In this document: positions 24,096 through 31,939 of the stretch, in pieces | Numbering within the stretch: position 1 is the stretch's first letter | Layout: each line of letters starts with the position of its first letter | Origin: Elusimicrobiota bacterium | Lineage (GTDB): Bacteria > Elusimicrobiota > Elusimicrobia > FEN-1173 | Assembly: GCA_022703335.1 (NCBI GenBank) | Contig: JAKLDV010000014.1 | Location: 1 to 34,446, forward strand | DNA: 34,446 nt | Direction: 5' to 3' | The notes under the pieces: model-generated | Told to the model about the DNA's origin: nothing | Databases searched by the model: none | Seen by the model: only the letters and a program-made list of their open reading frames with translations | Program-made: the position numbers and the translations under genes

Positions 24096-25222
24096 ACAGG
24101 GTCTGCCTTTTTTGCGGAGTGTTTCTCCTCGGCGGCTTTTCTTGGGCCGGCGGAAGGAAACCGGAACGGATCTCCGAAAAATCCGCCGCCCCCGCTGCTC
24201 CGGCGGCGACGACACCGCCTCCGCCGACGTTGATGCCGTCGGCCCCGGCGGAGACGCCGCTTTTCTCGGTGCCCGACGACAAAAGCCCCGTCTATCTCAC
24301 GGAGATCTCCAACCCCAATGATTTTGTCCTCTTCGCCAACGGCGGGTGGGACGGGAATTGGTACGTGGGTTACAACACCTGTTGGGTCTCAAAGTTGCCG
24401 CCGGCGCCTCCCGGCGAATATAAGAGCGCTTTTCTGGGGGCCCGTCTGGGTCGGATGAAAACCGAGTCCGTTCCCGGCCGCCCGCCGTGGGAAAAAAGAC
24501 CCATCAAGGGGTTCATCAACATGGCTGTTGCCGATGAGCCGCTTTGGCCGCAGAGCCGCCGGTTTCGCCTGACGGAAACCGCCGACATCCCGCTGGAAGG
24601 GGACGCCGAAAACGCCGTGGAGGGGGTGGGGGAGTCCCGTTGGTTTTGGGTGGAGGTGCCGCTGAAGTTCATCTCTTTCGAAGAGGATAATTATGTGGCG
24701 CTCTTCTCCCCCAGCGAGGCGCTCTCCTCCTCGGCCCGCGCCCCCGTGCTGGCCGCCGCCTGGGGAGACACCCGTCAGAACACCTGGCTCAATTCCACCG
24801 TCAAGGGAGAGCCGCCGTTCACCTCCACGGACGCCTTGAAGACACCCGTCACCTATTTCGAGCCGGCCATCGCCATCAAGCTGGTTCCCGTCAACGACCG
24901 TCGGCCGGACATCCGCCTCTTGGAAACACCGGAGGAGGGCGCGACGGTCCAGGAGAAGATTTTTGTCTCCGCGTCCGTTTCCGGCCGGGACATGGCCGGG
25001 GTCTGGGTCGAATTTTCAACGGACACCAAGAATTGGCGCCGGGCGGGGAGCTTCCTGGCGATCGCTCCTTACGTGTTCACGGTCAAGCGGGAACAATTAT
25101 TGGAAGGGACGGTTCGGCTCCGTGTCGCCGCCGAGGATGTCATGGGCAACAGGGCCCAGAGTCCCATTTTTTCCGTCCGGGTCCCGCCCCCGCCCTCCGA
25201 ACCTCCCAAGAAGAGACGCTGA
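24092..25222 (+). CDS. Secreted protein of unknown function with C-terminal Ig-like domain
   Basis: 376-residue exported protein that I do not recognise. The start is the ATG at 24092 inside the parB stop. Residues 1-19 form a signal peptide (MNRVCLFCGVFLLGGFSWAG). A low-complexity Ala/Pro linker follows, then a globular part with NPNDFVLFANGGWDGNWYVGYN and many Trp and aromatic residues. The last ~95 residues look like an Ig-like or fibronectin-like sandwich (RRPDIRLLETPEEGATVQ, VEFSTDTKNWRRAG, LRVAAEDVMGNRAQSP), a pattern common in extracellular modules. A Pro/Lys tail ends the chain. Co-translation with parB is probably only positional. Surface or periplasmic location is inferred. Confidence 0.75.
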   Translation: MNRVCLFCGVFLLGGFSWAGGRKPERISEKSAAPAAPAATTPPPPTLMPSAPAETPLFSVPDDKSPVYLTEISNPNDFVLFANGGWDGNWYVGYNTCWVSKLPPAPPGEYKSAFLGARLGRMKTESVPGRPPWEKRPIKGFINMAVADEPLWPQSRRFRLTETADIPLEGDAENAVEGVGESRWFWVEVPLKFISFEEDNYVALFSPSEALSSSARAPVLAAAWGDTRQNTWLNSTVKGEPPFTSTDALKTPVTYFEPAIAIKLVPVNDRRPDIRLLETPEEGATVQEKIFVSASVSGRDMAGVWVEFSTDTKNWRRAGSFLAIAPYVFTVKREQLLEGTVRLRVAAEDVMGNRAQSPIFSVRVPPPPSEPPKKRR

Positions 25223-25242
25223 CTTTTTACGGGTCCTTTCCG

Positions 25243-26148
25243 GTGAAGCCGACGATATCCGCTTCTCTCCGTGCGCCGGTCTTCGCCGTCGGTCTTTTCC
25301 TCGCGGTTGCCGCCGGCGCCGGAGAATCGCTCCCCACGCAGAGTTACCGCTTCCTGGACTGGACCGTGCCTCACCGCGTGGAGGAGGCCTACATCCAGTA
25401 CGTCTACGACGGCGATACCGTTCAGGACCGCTACCAGCGCCGCATCCGCCTGCTCGGCGTCGACGCGCCCGAGGTGGCCCATCCGGAACACGATAAATTC
25501 ACCAACGAACCCGGCGGCATCGAGGCGTTGCACTTTACCGAAAACAAGGTCCGGGGGAAAAAGGCCTATCTGGCCATCGACGATGAAAACGCCGTCGATA
25601 AATACGGCCGCACCCTGGCCGTGGTGTTCGTGAAGGATGATTTGGGGGAGTGGTCCTGCCTGAACTGGGACCTGGTGCGGGAGGGGATGGCGGAGGTGAT
25701 GATCCTTCCCGGGAATCGTTTCTGCGTGGAGGCCGAATGGCACAAACTCAGCGCCGTGGCCAGCCGCCGCCGCGCCGAGGATTTCCGGGAGCTCGCCCAG
25801 TCGTTCAAGGACGAGGGGCGTTCGGAAAGCGCCGTGGAGACGTATCAGAGGGGGATCCGCCTTTTCCCCGATGCCCGGGCGCTTTACGAGGACCTGGCCG
25901 GCCTGTATCTGGGGATGAACCTTCCCGGGTTCTCCGTGGATATTTACCTGGCCTATCTGGAACGCCATCCCGGGGACGTCCTCATCCGTTATCGTTTGGC
26001 GCGGGCCTATGAGCTGATGGCCGCCGTGCAGTCCCTGCCGCTGGTGGATTACCGGAAAAAATCCACGGAGGAGTGGGGCCGGCTCCTCGGCACCGAATAC
26101 GACGCCGAGGCAAGGCAGACGCTTTTGCGACTGGAAGGGAAACCCTGA
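25243..26148 (+). CDS. Secreted thermonuclease (SNase) domain fused to TPR repeats
   Basis: 301-residue exported nuclease-like protein. I choose the GTG at 25243 as start because it gives a clean signal peptide (residues ~1-27, AVAAGAGES cleavage region); no ATG is available. The SNase domain (~50-180) keeps the active-site set: D58 (YDGDTV), R69, D74 and E77 in RIRLLGVDAPE, and R123 in DKYGRTL. After residue ~185 come TPR-like helices (AQSFKDEGRSESAVETYQRG, FPDARALYEDLAGLYLGMN, LIRYRLARAYELMA). SNase with TPR is an unusual pairing. Ca-dependent DNA/RNA cleavage outside the cytoplasm is the family expectation. Confidence 0.85.
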   Translation: MKPTISASLRAPVFAVGLFLAVAAGAGESLPTQSYRFLDWTVPHRVEEAYIQYVYDGDTVQDRYQRRIRLLGVDAPEVAHPEHDKFTNEPGGIEALHFTENKVRGKKAYLAIDDENAVDKYGRTLAVVFVKDDLGEWSCLNWDLVREGMAEVMILPGNRFCVEAEWHKLSAVASRRRAEDFRELAQSFKDEGRSESAVETYQRGIRLFPDARALYEDLAGLYLGMNLPGFSVDIYLAYLERHPGDVLIRYRLARAYELMAAVQSLPLVDYRKKSTEEWGRLLGTEYDAEARQTLLRLEGKP

Positions 26149-26173
26149 AGTTTTTTCATTACAAGGAGGAACC

Positions 26174-26599
26174 ATGCCGCGTCCGAATTTCCTGAAGCGA
26201 AAATATCTTGTCAATAAGCCGCTGCAGCTGAAATACGCCTTCTGGATCGGCGCCGCGCTGTTTGTCCTCATGCTGCTGGCGCAGGCGCACACCTACTTCA
26301 CCATCGAATCCATACTGCCGAACCTCTTTTCGAGCGCCCTGGGCCGCCAGGCGAGGTCCCTGCAGACGTGGCTTCTGCTGAACAGTTTGATCTACCTGGC
26401 GGTGGTGGTGATCCTGTCCGTTTTCCTGTCTCACCGCATCGCCGGTCCGGTGTATCATTTCGAAAAAGAGATACGGGAGGTTTTGGAGTCCAACGATCCT
26501 TCCCGCCGGATCACTCTCCGCAAGGGGGATGAACTTCATTCTTTGGCGGACCAGATCAACAAGCTTTTAGAGCGCCTGGCGCAGAGCCAGAGACGCTGA
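26174..26599 (+). CDS. HAMP-only membrane protein
   Basis: 141-residue protein with two membrane segments (about 23-43 and 70-90) and a HAMP-like domain immediately after the second (HRIAGPVYHFEKEIREVLE, then RKGDELHSLADQINKLLERL). There is no kinase, receptor or cyclase output module behind the HAMP domain. The chain simply ends in a helix, so it is a stand-alone signal-relay or partner protein. The 25-residue N-terminus is basic (PRPNFLKRKYLVNKPLQ). The ribosome site AAGGAGG is strong. A small lipoprotein gene follows 13 nt later and is probably co-expressed. Confidence 0.82.
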   Translation: MPRPNFLKRKYLVNKPLQLKYAFWIGAALFVLMLLAQAHTYFTIESILPNLFSSALGRQARSLQTWLLLNSLIYLAVVVILSVFLSHRIAGPVYHFEKEIREVLESNDPSRRITLRKGDELHSLADQINKLLERLAQSQRR

Positions 26600-26612
26600 A
26601 GAGGAGGCGACC

Positions 26613-26816
26613 ATGAAACGTTTATCCCTTATTATTTTTTTCCTCGTTGTCCTGGGCTGTTCGAAATCTCCTGAAGGCGTCTCCAATACCGCCACGCGCT
26701 ACGTGGACGGTCTTCAAGCCGATGTGGAGAAGGCGAAAGACGCCGCGGCCGCCGCCAATAAGGTCATCGCGGATACGCAGGCCATGATGAAAAAAGCCGG
26801 CGAGGCCGTCGAATAG
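26613..26816 (+). CDS. Small lipoprotein
   Basis: 67-residue predicted lipoprotein. MKRLSLIIFFLVVLGC gives a signal sequence with lipobox VLGC (C16); Ser follows the Cys, which favours the outer membrane. The mature part is a single Ala/Lys-rich amphipathic helix (DVEKAKDAAAAANKVIADTQ), like the small Lpp-type or osmotic lipoproteins that may trimerise. It is co-directional with the HAMP-only gene, which suggests a shared function, but I do not know it. Ribosome site GAGGAGG is strong. Confidence 0.82.
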   Translation: MKRLSLIIFFLVVLGCSKSPEGVSNTATRYVDGLQADVEKAKDAAAAANKVIADTQAMMKKAGEAVE

Positions 26817-26847
26817 GCGCACGGAAAGAAAAGTTTCAGCGGGATTT

Positions 26848-27951
26848 GTGAGAGTCCTCCACGTCACCGAAAGCCGCAGTTGGAGCGGCGGGACGGTCCA
26901 GCTTTGGCACCTGTGCCAGGCCCTGGCCCGGCACGGTCACGCGGCGGCGCTGTTTTGCCCACCGGAGAGCGAACTGCTCAGGCACGCCGCCGGATCCGAC
27001 GTGGCCGTCACCGTCTGCCCCATGCGACAAGATTACGACGTCTTCGCCGCCCGCGCCCTGGCCGAGGCCATCCGCCGTTTTCGGCCGGACATCGTCCATG
27101 CGCATCATCCCCGGGCCCACGCGTTGGCGCTTCTGGCGGGCTTTTTCGTCGACATCCCACGGCTCGTTGTTTCACGCCGGGTCTCTTTCCGTCTCAAAAA
27201 ATGGAATTTTTTCAGCCAATGGAAGTACCGCACCTCCCGCATCCGCCTCTTCGTGGCGGTCTCCGACGACATCAGGCGTGTGCTGGTGGCGGGGGGTGTG
27301 CCCGAAGAACGCGTGGAGGTGATCCAGAGCGGGGTGGACGTGGCGCGTTTTTCGCCCCGCCCTCCGGACGAGAAGTTGCGGACGGAACTGGCGTTCCCCC
27401 GGGGGACGCCCATCGTCGGCAATCTGACCCATTTCAGTTGGTGGAAGGGGCAGACCTTTTTCCTGGAGGCGGCCCGCCTCGTCCTTTCTTCCGGCGTGCC
27501 GGCCCATTTCCTGCTTGTTGGAAAAGACACGGATGGCCCCGCGGCGCGGGCCAAGGTGACCGAACTCGGCATCGAGAAAAACGTCACGTTGGCCGGGTTT
27601 CGGACGGACATGCCCGAGGTGTTGTCCCTGCTCGGCGTGAGCGTGGTGTCGTCCTTGGCCGGGGAAGGATTTTCGGGTGTTCTTCGCGAATCCATGAGCA
27701 TGGGGATCCCCGTTGTGGCCACCGACGTGGGGGGGAACAAGGAACTCGTGCTCAACGAAAAGACCGGACTTCTCGTGCCGCCGGGTGACGCGCGGTCTCT
27801 GGCCGATGCCGTCCGGCGTTTGCTGACGGATAAAACGTTGGCCGATTCTTGCGCGCGGGCCGGACAGGAGTCGGTGCGGTCCCGTTTTTCCATCGGGAAA
27901 ACCCTGGAGCGGACCGAAAAACTCTATGAACGGCTTCTGGCGGAACGATAA
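26848..27951 (+). CDS. Glycosyltransferase family 4
   Basis: GT-B fold retaining transferase, 367 residues. The start is the GTG at 26848. The N-terminal Rossmann domain has VTESRSWSGGTVQLWHLC (acceptor-side glycine-rich loop) and PDIVHAHHPRAHALAL. The C-terminal domain has the link NLTHFSWWKGQTFFLEAA, VTLAGFRTDMPEVL and the EX7E element in GEGFSGVLRESMSMGIPVVATD, ending in a NKELVLNEKTGLLV motif. This agrees with sugar transfer to a lipid or glycan. Substrates are unknown. The two outer-membrane protein genes follow after a single base. Confidence 0.93.
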   Translation: MRVLHVTESRSWSGGTVQLWHLCQALARHGHAAALFCPPESELLRHAAGSDVAVTVCPMRQDYDVFAARALAEAIRRFRPDIVHAHHPRAHALALLAGFFVDIPRLVVSRRVSFRLKKWNFFSQWKYRTSRIRLFVAVSDDIRRVLVAGGVPEERVEVIQSGVDVARFSPRPPDEKLRTELAFPRGTPIVGNLTHFSWWKGQTFFLEAARLVLSSGVPAHFLLVGKDTDGPAARAKVTELGIEKNVTLAGFRTDMPEVLSLLGVSVVSSLAGEGFSGVLRESMSMGIPVVATDVGGNKELVLNEKTGLLVPPGDARSLADAVRRLLTDKTLADSCARAGQESVRSRFSIGKTLERTEKLYERLLAER

Positions 27952-27952
27952 A

Positions 27953-28762
27953 ATGAGTTTTTTTAAAAAAACGCTCGTGGCCGCGTGGGTGATGGTTCCC
28001 GGGATCGCCGTGGCCGGGGAAATATCGCTCATGTATCTCCCTCAGTCCCAGATCGAATACGAAGGCACGGGCTATCGCCGTTTCGACGAAGGGTGGGAAT
28101 TGAAAGTGAAACCGCAGAGCGCGGCGGCGGGATTTCTTTGGAGGCATCCGTTGTCGGATCGATGGGATCTGCAGGCGCAGTTCTGGCGGAATCAGTCCTT
28201 CTTTGCGCGAGAGGACGGAAACGCCAAAAGCGATCTCATGCGTCAGACGGGCCAAACGGAATTGACGGTGAACAACCTCATCCTTGATGTCCGTCGGCCG
28301 TTGGCGGGCTCTTCCGTCCGTGCCGTCGCCGGCCTGCAGGGGGTCTACGAGAATTTTCACCGGAAAGAGATCCTCTTCAACGCCGTTCCGGAGGCGGGGG
28401 ATTCCCGGGAAAATCTTTCGGCCGCCGGCGCCGTGCTGGGGTTCGCGGGGGCTTCGCCCGATTCGACGGACAGGAACCGATTTTATTGCGGGTGGGAAGC
28501 CCTTTTCGGCCATTTTTTCTATACACGCACGTCCCACGCGATCGACGGCGGCTCCATCCACCGCGACGGTTATTCTTACGCTCTGCGTTTAGAAACCGGA
28601 TATCAGATGAGGAAATGGCGGCTGGGCGCGGGATTTGTGCGGCAATTGATCCAGGTGCAGGTTCCCGGCGGCCGGACGTTCCCCGGCGGCGCCGCGGCGT
28701 CTCTCCCCATCAACAAGACGGATTTCTTCGGTCTTTTCCTGGCGTTGTCCCATGTGTATTAG
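27953..28762 (+). CDS. Outer-membrane beta-barrel-like protein A
   Basis: 269-residue exported protein. I start at the ATG at 27953, one base after the GT4 stop; an upstream ATG at 27926 is inside GT4 and gives a poorer start. Residues 1-21 are a signal peptide (MSFFKKTLVAAWVMVPGIAVAG). The mature part has alternating polar and hydrophobic strands with glycine turns and aromatic belts (IEYEGTGYRRF, DLQAQFWRNQSFF, YSYALRLETGYQMRKWRLG), ending in LFLALSHVY with a C-terminal aromatic, as in barrels. It is related to the next gene. Codons 2-7 contain a T7A7 tract. Its role is unknown. Confidence 0.75.
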   Translation: MSFFKKTLVAAWVMVPGIAVAGEISLMYLPQSQIEYEGTGYRRFDEGWELKVKPQSAAAGFLWRHPLSDRWDLQAQFWRNQSFFAREDGNAKSDLMRQTGQTELTVNNLILDVRRPLAGSSVRAVAGLQGVYENFHRKEILFNAVPEAGDSRENLSAAGAVLGFAGASPDSTDRNRFYCGWEALFGHFFYTRTSHAIDGGSIHRDGYSYALRLETGYQMRKWRLGAGFVRQLIQVQVPGGRTFPGGAAASLPINKTDFFGLFLALSHVY

Positions 28763-29606
28763 AAGATTGTTGAAACCGGCCGCGTTCTTGTGGGTGATCC
28801 TCGCCTTGTTGCCCGTCCGGGCGTCGGCGGACGACGGCCTTCGCTGGAACCTGACGGTCCTTCCCCACGCCTCCCTCCGATACCGTGGGGAAGGAAAGGT
28901 CCTGCCGGAGAGTTACGTCAATCGGTTTGCCGGCGAAACGTCACCGATATACCGGTTTGAACTGACACAGGTCCCCCGCTCGGACGGCTATTGGGGCGTG
29001 AGTTTCTGGCACACGGGGGTTTTCGGAGGGGGCTCTTATGCCGAGGAGCGCGTGCCGGACAACACCACCGGCGGCGCCTATCAGATCAACCAGCTCAACG
29101 TGGGATTTACCAACCTGTTCGTCACCTACCACCGTCCCGTGGCGGCTCTGCCGGTGGAGGCCCGGGTGCATGCCTCGGTGGTGAGGGAGATATTTAAAAG
29201 GAAACAGTTCATCGTTCAGAACGTGGATTATCGCTGGACGAACTTCGACGACGTCAATGAGATCTCCGCCGAAGGGCTGGGTTTCGGTTTGGCCGGTCGG
29301 CACGGGGGACGATTCTATCTGCGTTGGCAGGCCGACGCCCACTACTACATACAACTCTTCGATGCCAAGACCGATTCTTCGGCGGGGCAGATTTATCAGT
29401 CGGAGGCCGCCCTCGGGGCCCGCGTCCTGCCCCGCCTGTCCGTGGAATTCGGCGCCTTGTGGCAGTACTGGTTCACGCATTCTCAGGGGAACCGCCGGCT
29501 GGTCATCCCCGGCACGGACGGCGCGGTCATTTCATGGAACCGGCAGGAGACGCGCGCGTCCGGCGCCTTTTTGCGGTTGGACTATTTTTTTGCGGGGCGG
29601 GACTGA
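28752..29606 (+). CDS. Outer-membrane beta-barrel-like protein B (paralogue of A)
   Basis: 284-residue exported protein starting at 28752, overlapping gene A by 11 bases. Signal peptide residues ~1-25 (LLPVRASADD). The mature part has strand-rich segments (LPHASLRYRGEG, YWGVSFWHTGVFGG, FYLRWQADAHYYIQLF) and ends ASGAFLRLDYFFAGRD. It aligns with protein A over the middle: NNLILDVRRPLAG corresponds to NVGFTNLFVTYHRPVAA, and YENFHRKEILFNAV corresponds to VREIFKRKQFIVQNV. The two genes are therefore tandem paralogues. They may form a paired pore or receptor. No TonB box, plug domain or enzyme motif is seen. Confidence 0.75.
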   Translation: MCIRRLLKPAAFLWVILALLPVRASADDGLRWNLTVLPHASLRYRGEGKVLPESYVNRFAGETSPIYRFELTQVPRSDGYWGVSFWHTGVFGGGSYAEERVPDNTTGGAYQINQLNVGFTNLFVTYHRPVAALPVEARVHASVVREIFKRKQFIVQNVDYRWTNFDDVNEISAEGLGFGLAGRHGGRFYLRWQADAHYYIQLFDAKTDSSAGQIYQSEAALGARVLPRLSVEFGALWQYWFTHSQGNRRLVIPGTDGAVISWNRQETRASGAFLRLDYFFAGRD

Positions 29607-29632
29607 CGACGTCGGTGTCGAATGGGATGGTC

Positions 29633-29638
29633 TAAAAT
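29633..29638 (+). promoter_or_regulatory. -10-like element before nfeD
   Basis: TAAAAT 23 bases before the ATG at 29661, in the only gap of appreciable size (54 nt) between the outer-membrane genes and nfeD. No convincing -35 box is present, so it is only a weak candidate. Confidence 0.25.
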
Positions 29639-29660
29639 TCGAATTTCGGAGCGTACGACG

Positions 29661-31016
29661 ATGAAAAAGAAACCAATAAAGTATGCACGACGCGGGTTCT
29701 TCGCCGCGTTGACGGTTTTTGCGGCGGTTCTTGTCGCGGAGGAACCCGGCAAGCCCGCGTCGGCTTCGGGACCGGTCTATGTTTTGAACATCGACGGGAC
29801 CATCGACCCGGTCATCGCCAAATACGTGGCGGATGCTTTTGCGGAGGCAAAAGAGGAAAATGCCGCGGCCGTTGTGATCCGGCTGGACACCCCGGGCGGA
29901 CTCTTGGACGCCACCCGCGACATCATCCAGCAGATATTGAACGCGCCGATGCCGGCGATCGTGTACGTGTCCCCGCGGGGCTCGCGGGCGGCCTCCGCCG
30001 GGGTGTTCATCACCGTCGCCTCGGACGTGGCCGCCATGGCTCCGGAAACCCACCTGGGGGCGGCTCATCCCGTGTCTCTCGGAGGCAATCCGTTCATGCC
30101 GGCGAAACCCGCCGATCCGGAGAAAAATGGGAAAGAAGACGAGGGAAGATCCGTCATGGAGGAGAAGATCGTTTCCGATACCGCCGCCTACGCCCGCACC
30201 CTGGCTTCCGCCAAGGGCCGCAACGCGGATTGGGTGGAAAAAGCGGTGAGGGAAAGTCTTTCCCTTACGTCAACGGAGGCGCTGGAGAAAAACGTGGTGG
30301 ATATGTTGGCGGAGGACGAGACGGACCTCTTTAAAAAGCTCTCGCCCCGGGATATAAAGAAGAACGAGAAGGTCTTCCGCATTGATTTCGAGAAGGCAAG
30401 GATGGTCCGGTTCGAGATGGGCCGCCTACGGCAGGTTCTGCACGTGTTGGCCAACCCCAACGTGGCCTACCTCCTTCTGATGCTGGGTTTTTATGCGCTC
30501 ATCTACGAGTTCGCCACGCCGGGCATCGGGTTGGGCGCCGCGGCGGGGCTGATCAGTCTGGTGATGGCCTTTTTTGCCCTCCAGGTGCTTCCGCTCAGCT
30601 ACGCGGGGCTGGCGCTCTTGTTGGCGGGGATGACGCTCATGGCCATGGAGCTGTTCGTCGTCAGTCACGGGCTGTTGATGGTCGGCGGCACGCTCTGTTT
30701 CATCGCGGGTTCCCTGTTGCTGTTCGAATCCCCGGAGCCGTATTTCCGGGTTTCGCTGGAAATCATCGGCGGCACGGCGGTGGCTTCTCTGGCGTTCCTT
30801 GTCTTCGTGGTCAAGAAAATACTGGCCGTGCGCGTCATGGCGTCCATCACAGGCAAGGAGGCGCTCGTCGGCCAAATCGGGGAGGCCCGTCCGGACGGCA
30901 TGGTTTTTGTGCACGGGGAATACTGGGAAGCGGAATCCGCCGCGCCTCTTTCGCCGGGACAAAAAGTCCGGGTGGTCGAAGTCATGGGGAACCGGCTCAG
31001 GGTGGAAAAAGTATAG
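29661..31016 (+). CDS. nfeD: NfeD1b-type membrane-bound serine protease (ClpP-class/NfeD)
   Basis: 451-residue membrane protease partner of slipin. The start is the ATG at 29661, with GGAG eight bases upstream. A signal or anchor segment (about 9-26) precedes a ClpP-like domain: TIDPVIAKYVADAF, RLDTPGGLLDATRDI, and SRAASAGVFI with nucleophile S112, followed by K169 in EEKIVSD as the catalytic dyad (assigned by analogy to the archaeal PH1510 protease). About four to five membrane segments follow (residues ~260-390) and then a soluble NfeD domain with an OB-fold-like end (GKEALVGQIGEARPDGMVFVHG). It is adjacent to the slipin gene, the standard arrangement, and both are thought to control membrane-protein quality. 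Confidence 0.94.
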   Translation: MKKKPIKYARRGFFAALTVFAAVLVAEEPGKPASASGPVYVLNIDGTIDPVIAKYVADAFAEAKEENAAAVVIRLDTPGGLLDATRDIIQQILNAPMPAIVYVSPRGSRAASAGVFITVASDVAAMAPETHLGAAHPVSLGGNPFMPAKPADPEKNGKEDEGRSVMEEKIVSDTAAYARTLASAKGRNADWVEKAVRESLSLTSTEALEKNVVDMLAEDETDLFKKLSPRDIKKNEKVFRIDFEKARMVRFEMGRLRQVLHVLANPNVAYLLLMLGFYALIYEFATPGIGLGAAAGLISLVMAFFALQVLPLSYAGLALLLAGMTLMAMELFVVSHGLLMVGGTLCFIAGSLLLFESPEPYFRVSLEIIGGTAVASLAFLVFVVKKILAVRVMASITGKEALVGQIGEARPDGMVFVHGEYWEAESAAPLSPGQKVRVVEVMGNRLRVEKV

Positions 31017-31112
31017 GCGGCGCAAGCGGTTTGGGCCCCTTGATGGATTTTTCAGGGAGCCGCCCGGAAACAAAAAGATTTTCAGAGAAAGTCTAATACC
31101 GGAGGTTTTAAA

Positions 31113-31868
31113 ATGATGGGAATTATGCCGATCATTATCATCGCAGCGATCATCATCATCAACGCCGTCAAAATCGTGCAGGAATACGAGAGGGGCGTCA
31201 TTTTTCGTTTGGGCCGTGTCGTCGGGGCCAAGGGGCCGGGGCTCTTTTTCATCATTCCCATCGTGGACCGCATGGTGCGCGTGGGGCTGCGAACCGTGAC
31301 CCTGGACGTGCCCGTGCAGGAAGTCATCACCAAGGACAACGTCCCCTGCAAGGTGAACGCGGTGTGTTACTTCCGCGTGCTCGACCCCGTCAAGTCGGTC
31401 ATCGAGGTGCAGGACTACATCATCGCCACGTCTCAAATCGCGCAAACAACGCTCCGCAGCGTGCTCGGGCAGGCGGAGTTCGATGAGCTCCTCAGCCAGC
31501 GGGAGAAAATCAACACCAAACTCCAGCACATCATTGACCAGCAGACCGATCCGTGGGGCATCAAGGTGAGCATCGTGGAGGTGAAGGACGTGCAGGTGCC
31601 GGAACAGATGCAGCGGGCCATCGCCCACCAGGCGGAGGCCGAACGCGACCGGCGAGCCAAGATCATCGCCGCCGAAGCCGAATACCAGGCCGCCCAAAAA
31701 CTGGCGGACGCCGCCCAGATCATCTCTTCCCAGCCGGTGTCCTTGCAGTTACGGTTCCTGCAGACGGCGCTGGAGATATCGAATCAGAAAAATTCCACGC
31801 TGATCTTCCCGTTGCCCATCGAACTCTTCAAGAGTTTTGGAGCGTATCTGGAAAAAGCCAGGAATTGA
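31113..31868 (+). CDS. Slipin (stomatin/SPFH-family) membrane protein
   Basis: 251-residue protein of the SPFH family that assembles as membrane-anchored rings. An N-terminal hydrophobic segment (residues ~4-17) is followed by the SPFH domain ([63 protein letters not shown]). A coiled-coil tail rich in Ala/Glu follows ([21 protein letters not shown]). The ribosome site GGAGG lies 8-10 bases before ATG 31113. The gene follows nfeD after 96 nt that hold no other gene. It is the last gene of the plus-strand half and ends 22 nt before a strong terminator. Confidence 0.95.
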   Translation: MMGIMPIIIIAAIIIINAVKIVQEYERGVIFRLGRVVGAKGPGLFFIIPIVDRMVRVGLRTVTLDVPVQEVITKDNVPCKVNAVCYFRVLDPVKSVIEVQDYIIATSQIAQTTLRSVLGQAEFDELLSQREKINTKLQHIIDQQTDPWGIKVSIVEVKDVQVPEQMQRAIAHQAEAERDRRAKIIAAEAEYQAAQKLADAAQIISSQPVSLQLRFLQTALEISNQKNSTLIFPLPIELFKSFGAYLEKARN

Positions 31869-31890
31869 TCCACATCGTTTCCGAGCAACA

Positions 31891-31920
31891 AAAGGCCGCC
31901 CTTCCCGGGGCGGCTTTTTG
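31891..31920. terminator. Strong hairpin terminator, probably bidirectional, between slipin and thiI
   Basis: GCCGCCC (31895-31901), loop TTCCCG, GGGCGGC (31908-31914), followed by TTTTT. A flanking A-run (AAAAG) extends the stem and supplies a U-run on the opposite strand. The convergent genes slipin (+) and thiI (-) both end against it. Confidence 0.85.
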
Positions 31921-31939
31921 TTGGGCCGACAGGGATGGT

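Noticed and set aside
21092-27176. parS sites (TGTTTCAC at 21092-21099 and TGTTTCACG at 27168-27176)
   Set aside because: Only one half of the 16-bp palindrome matches in each; the second half diverges.
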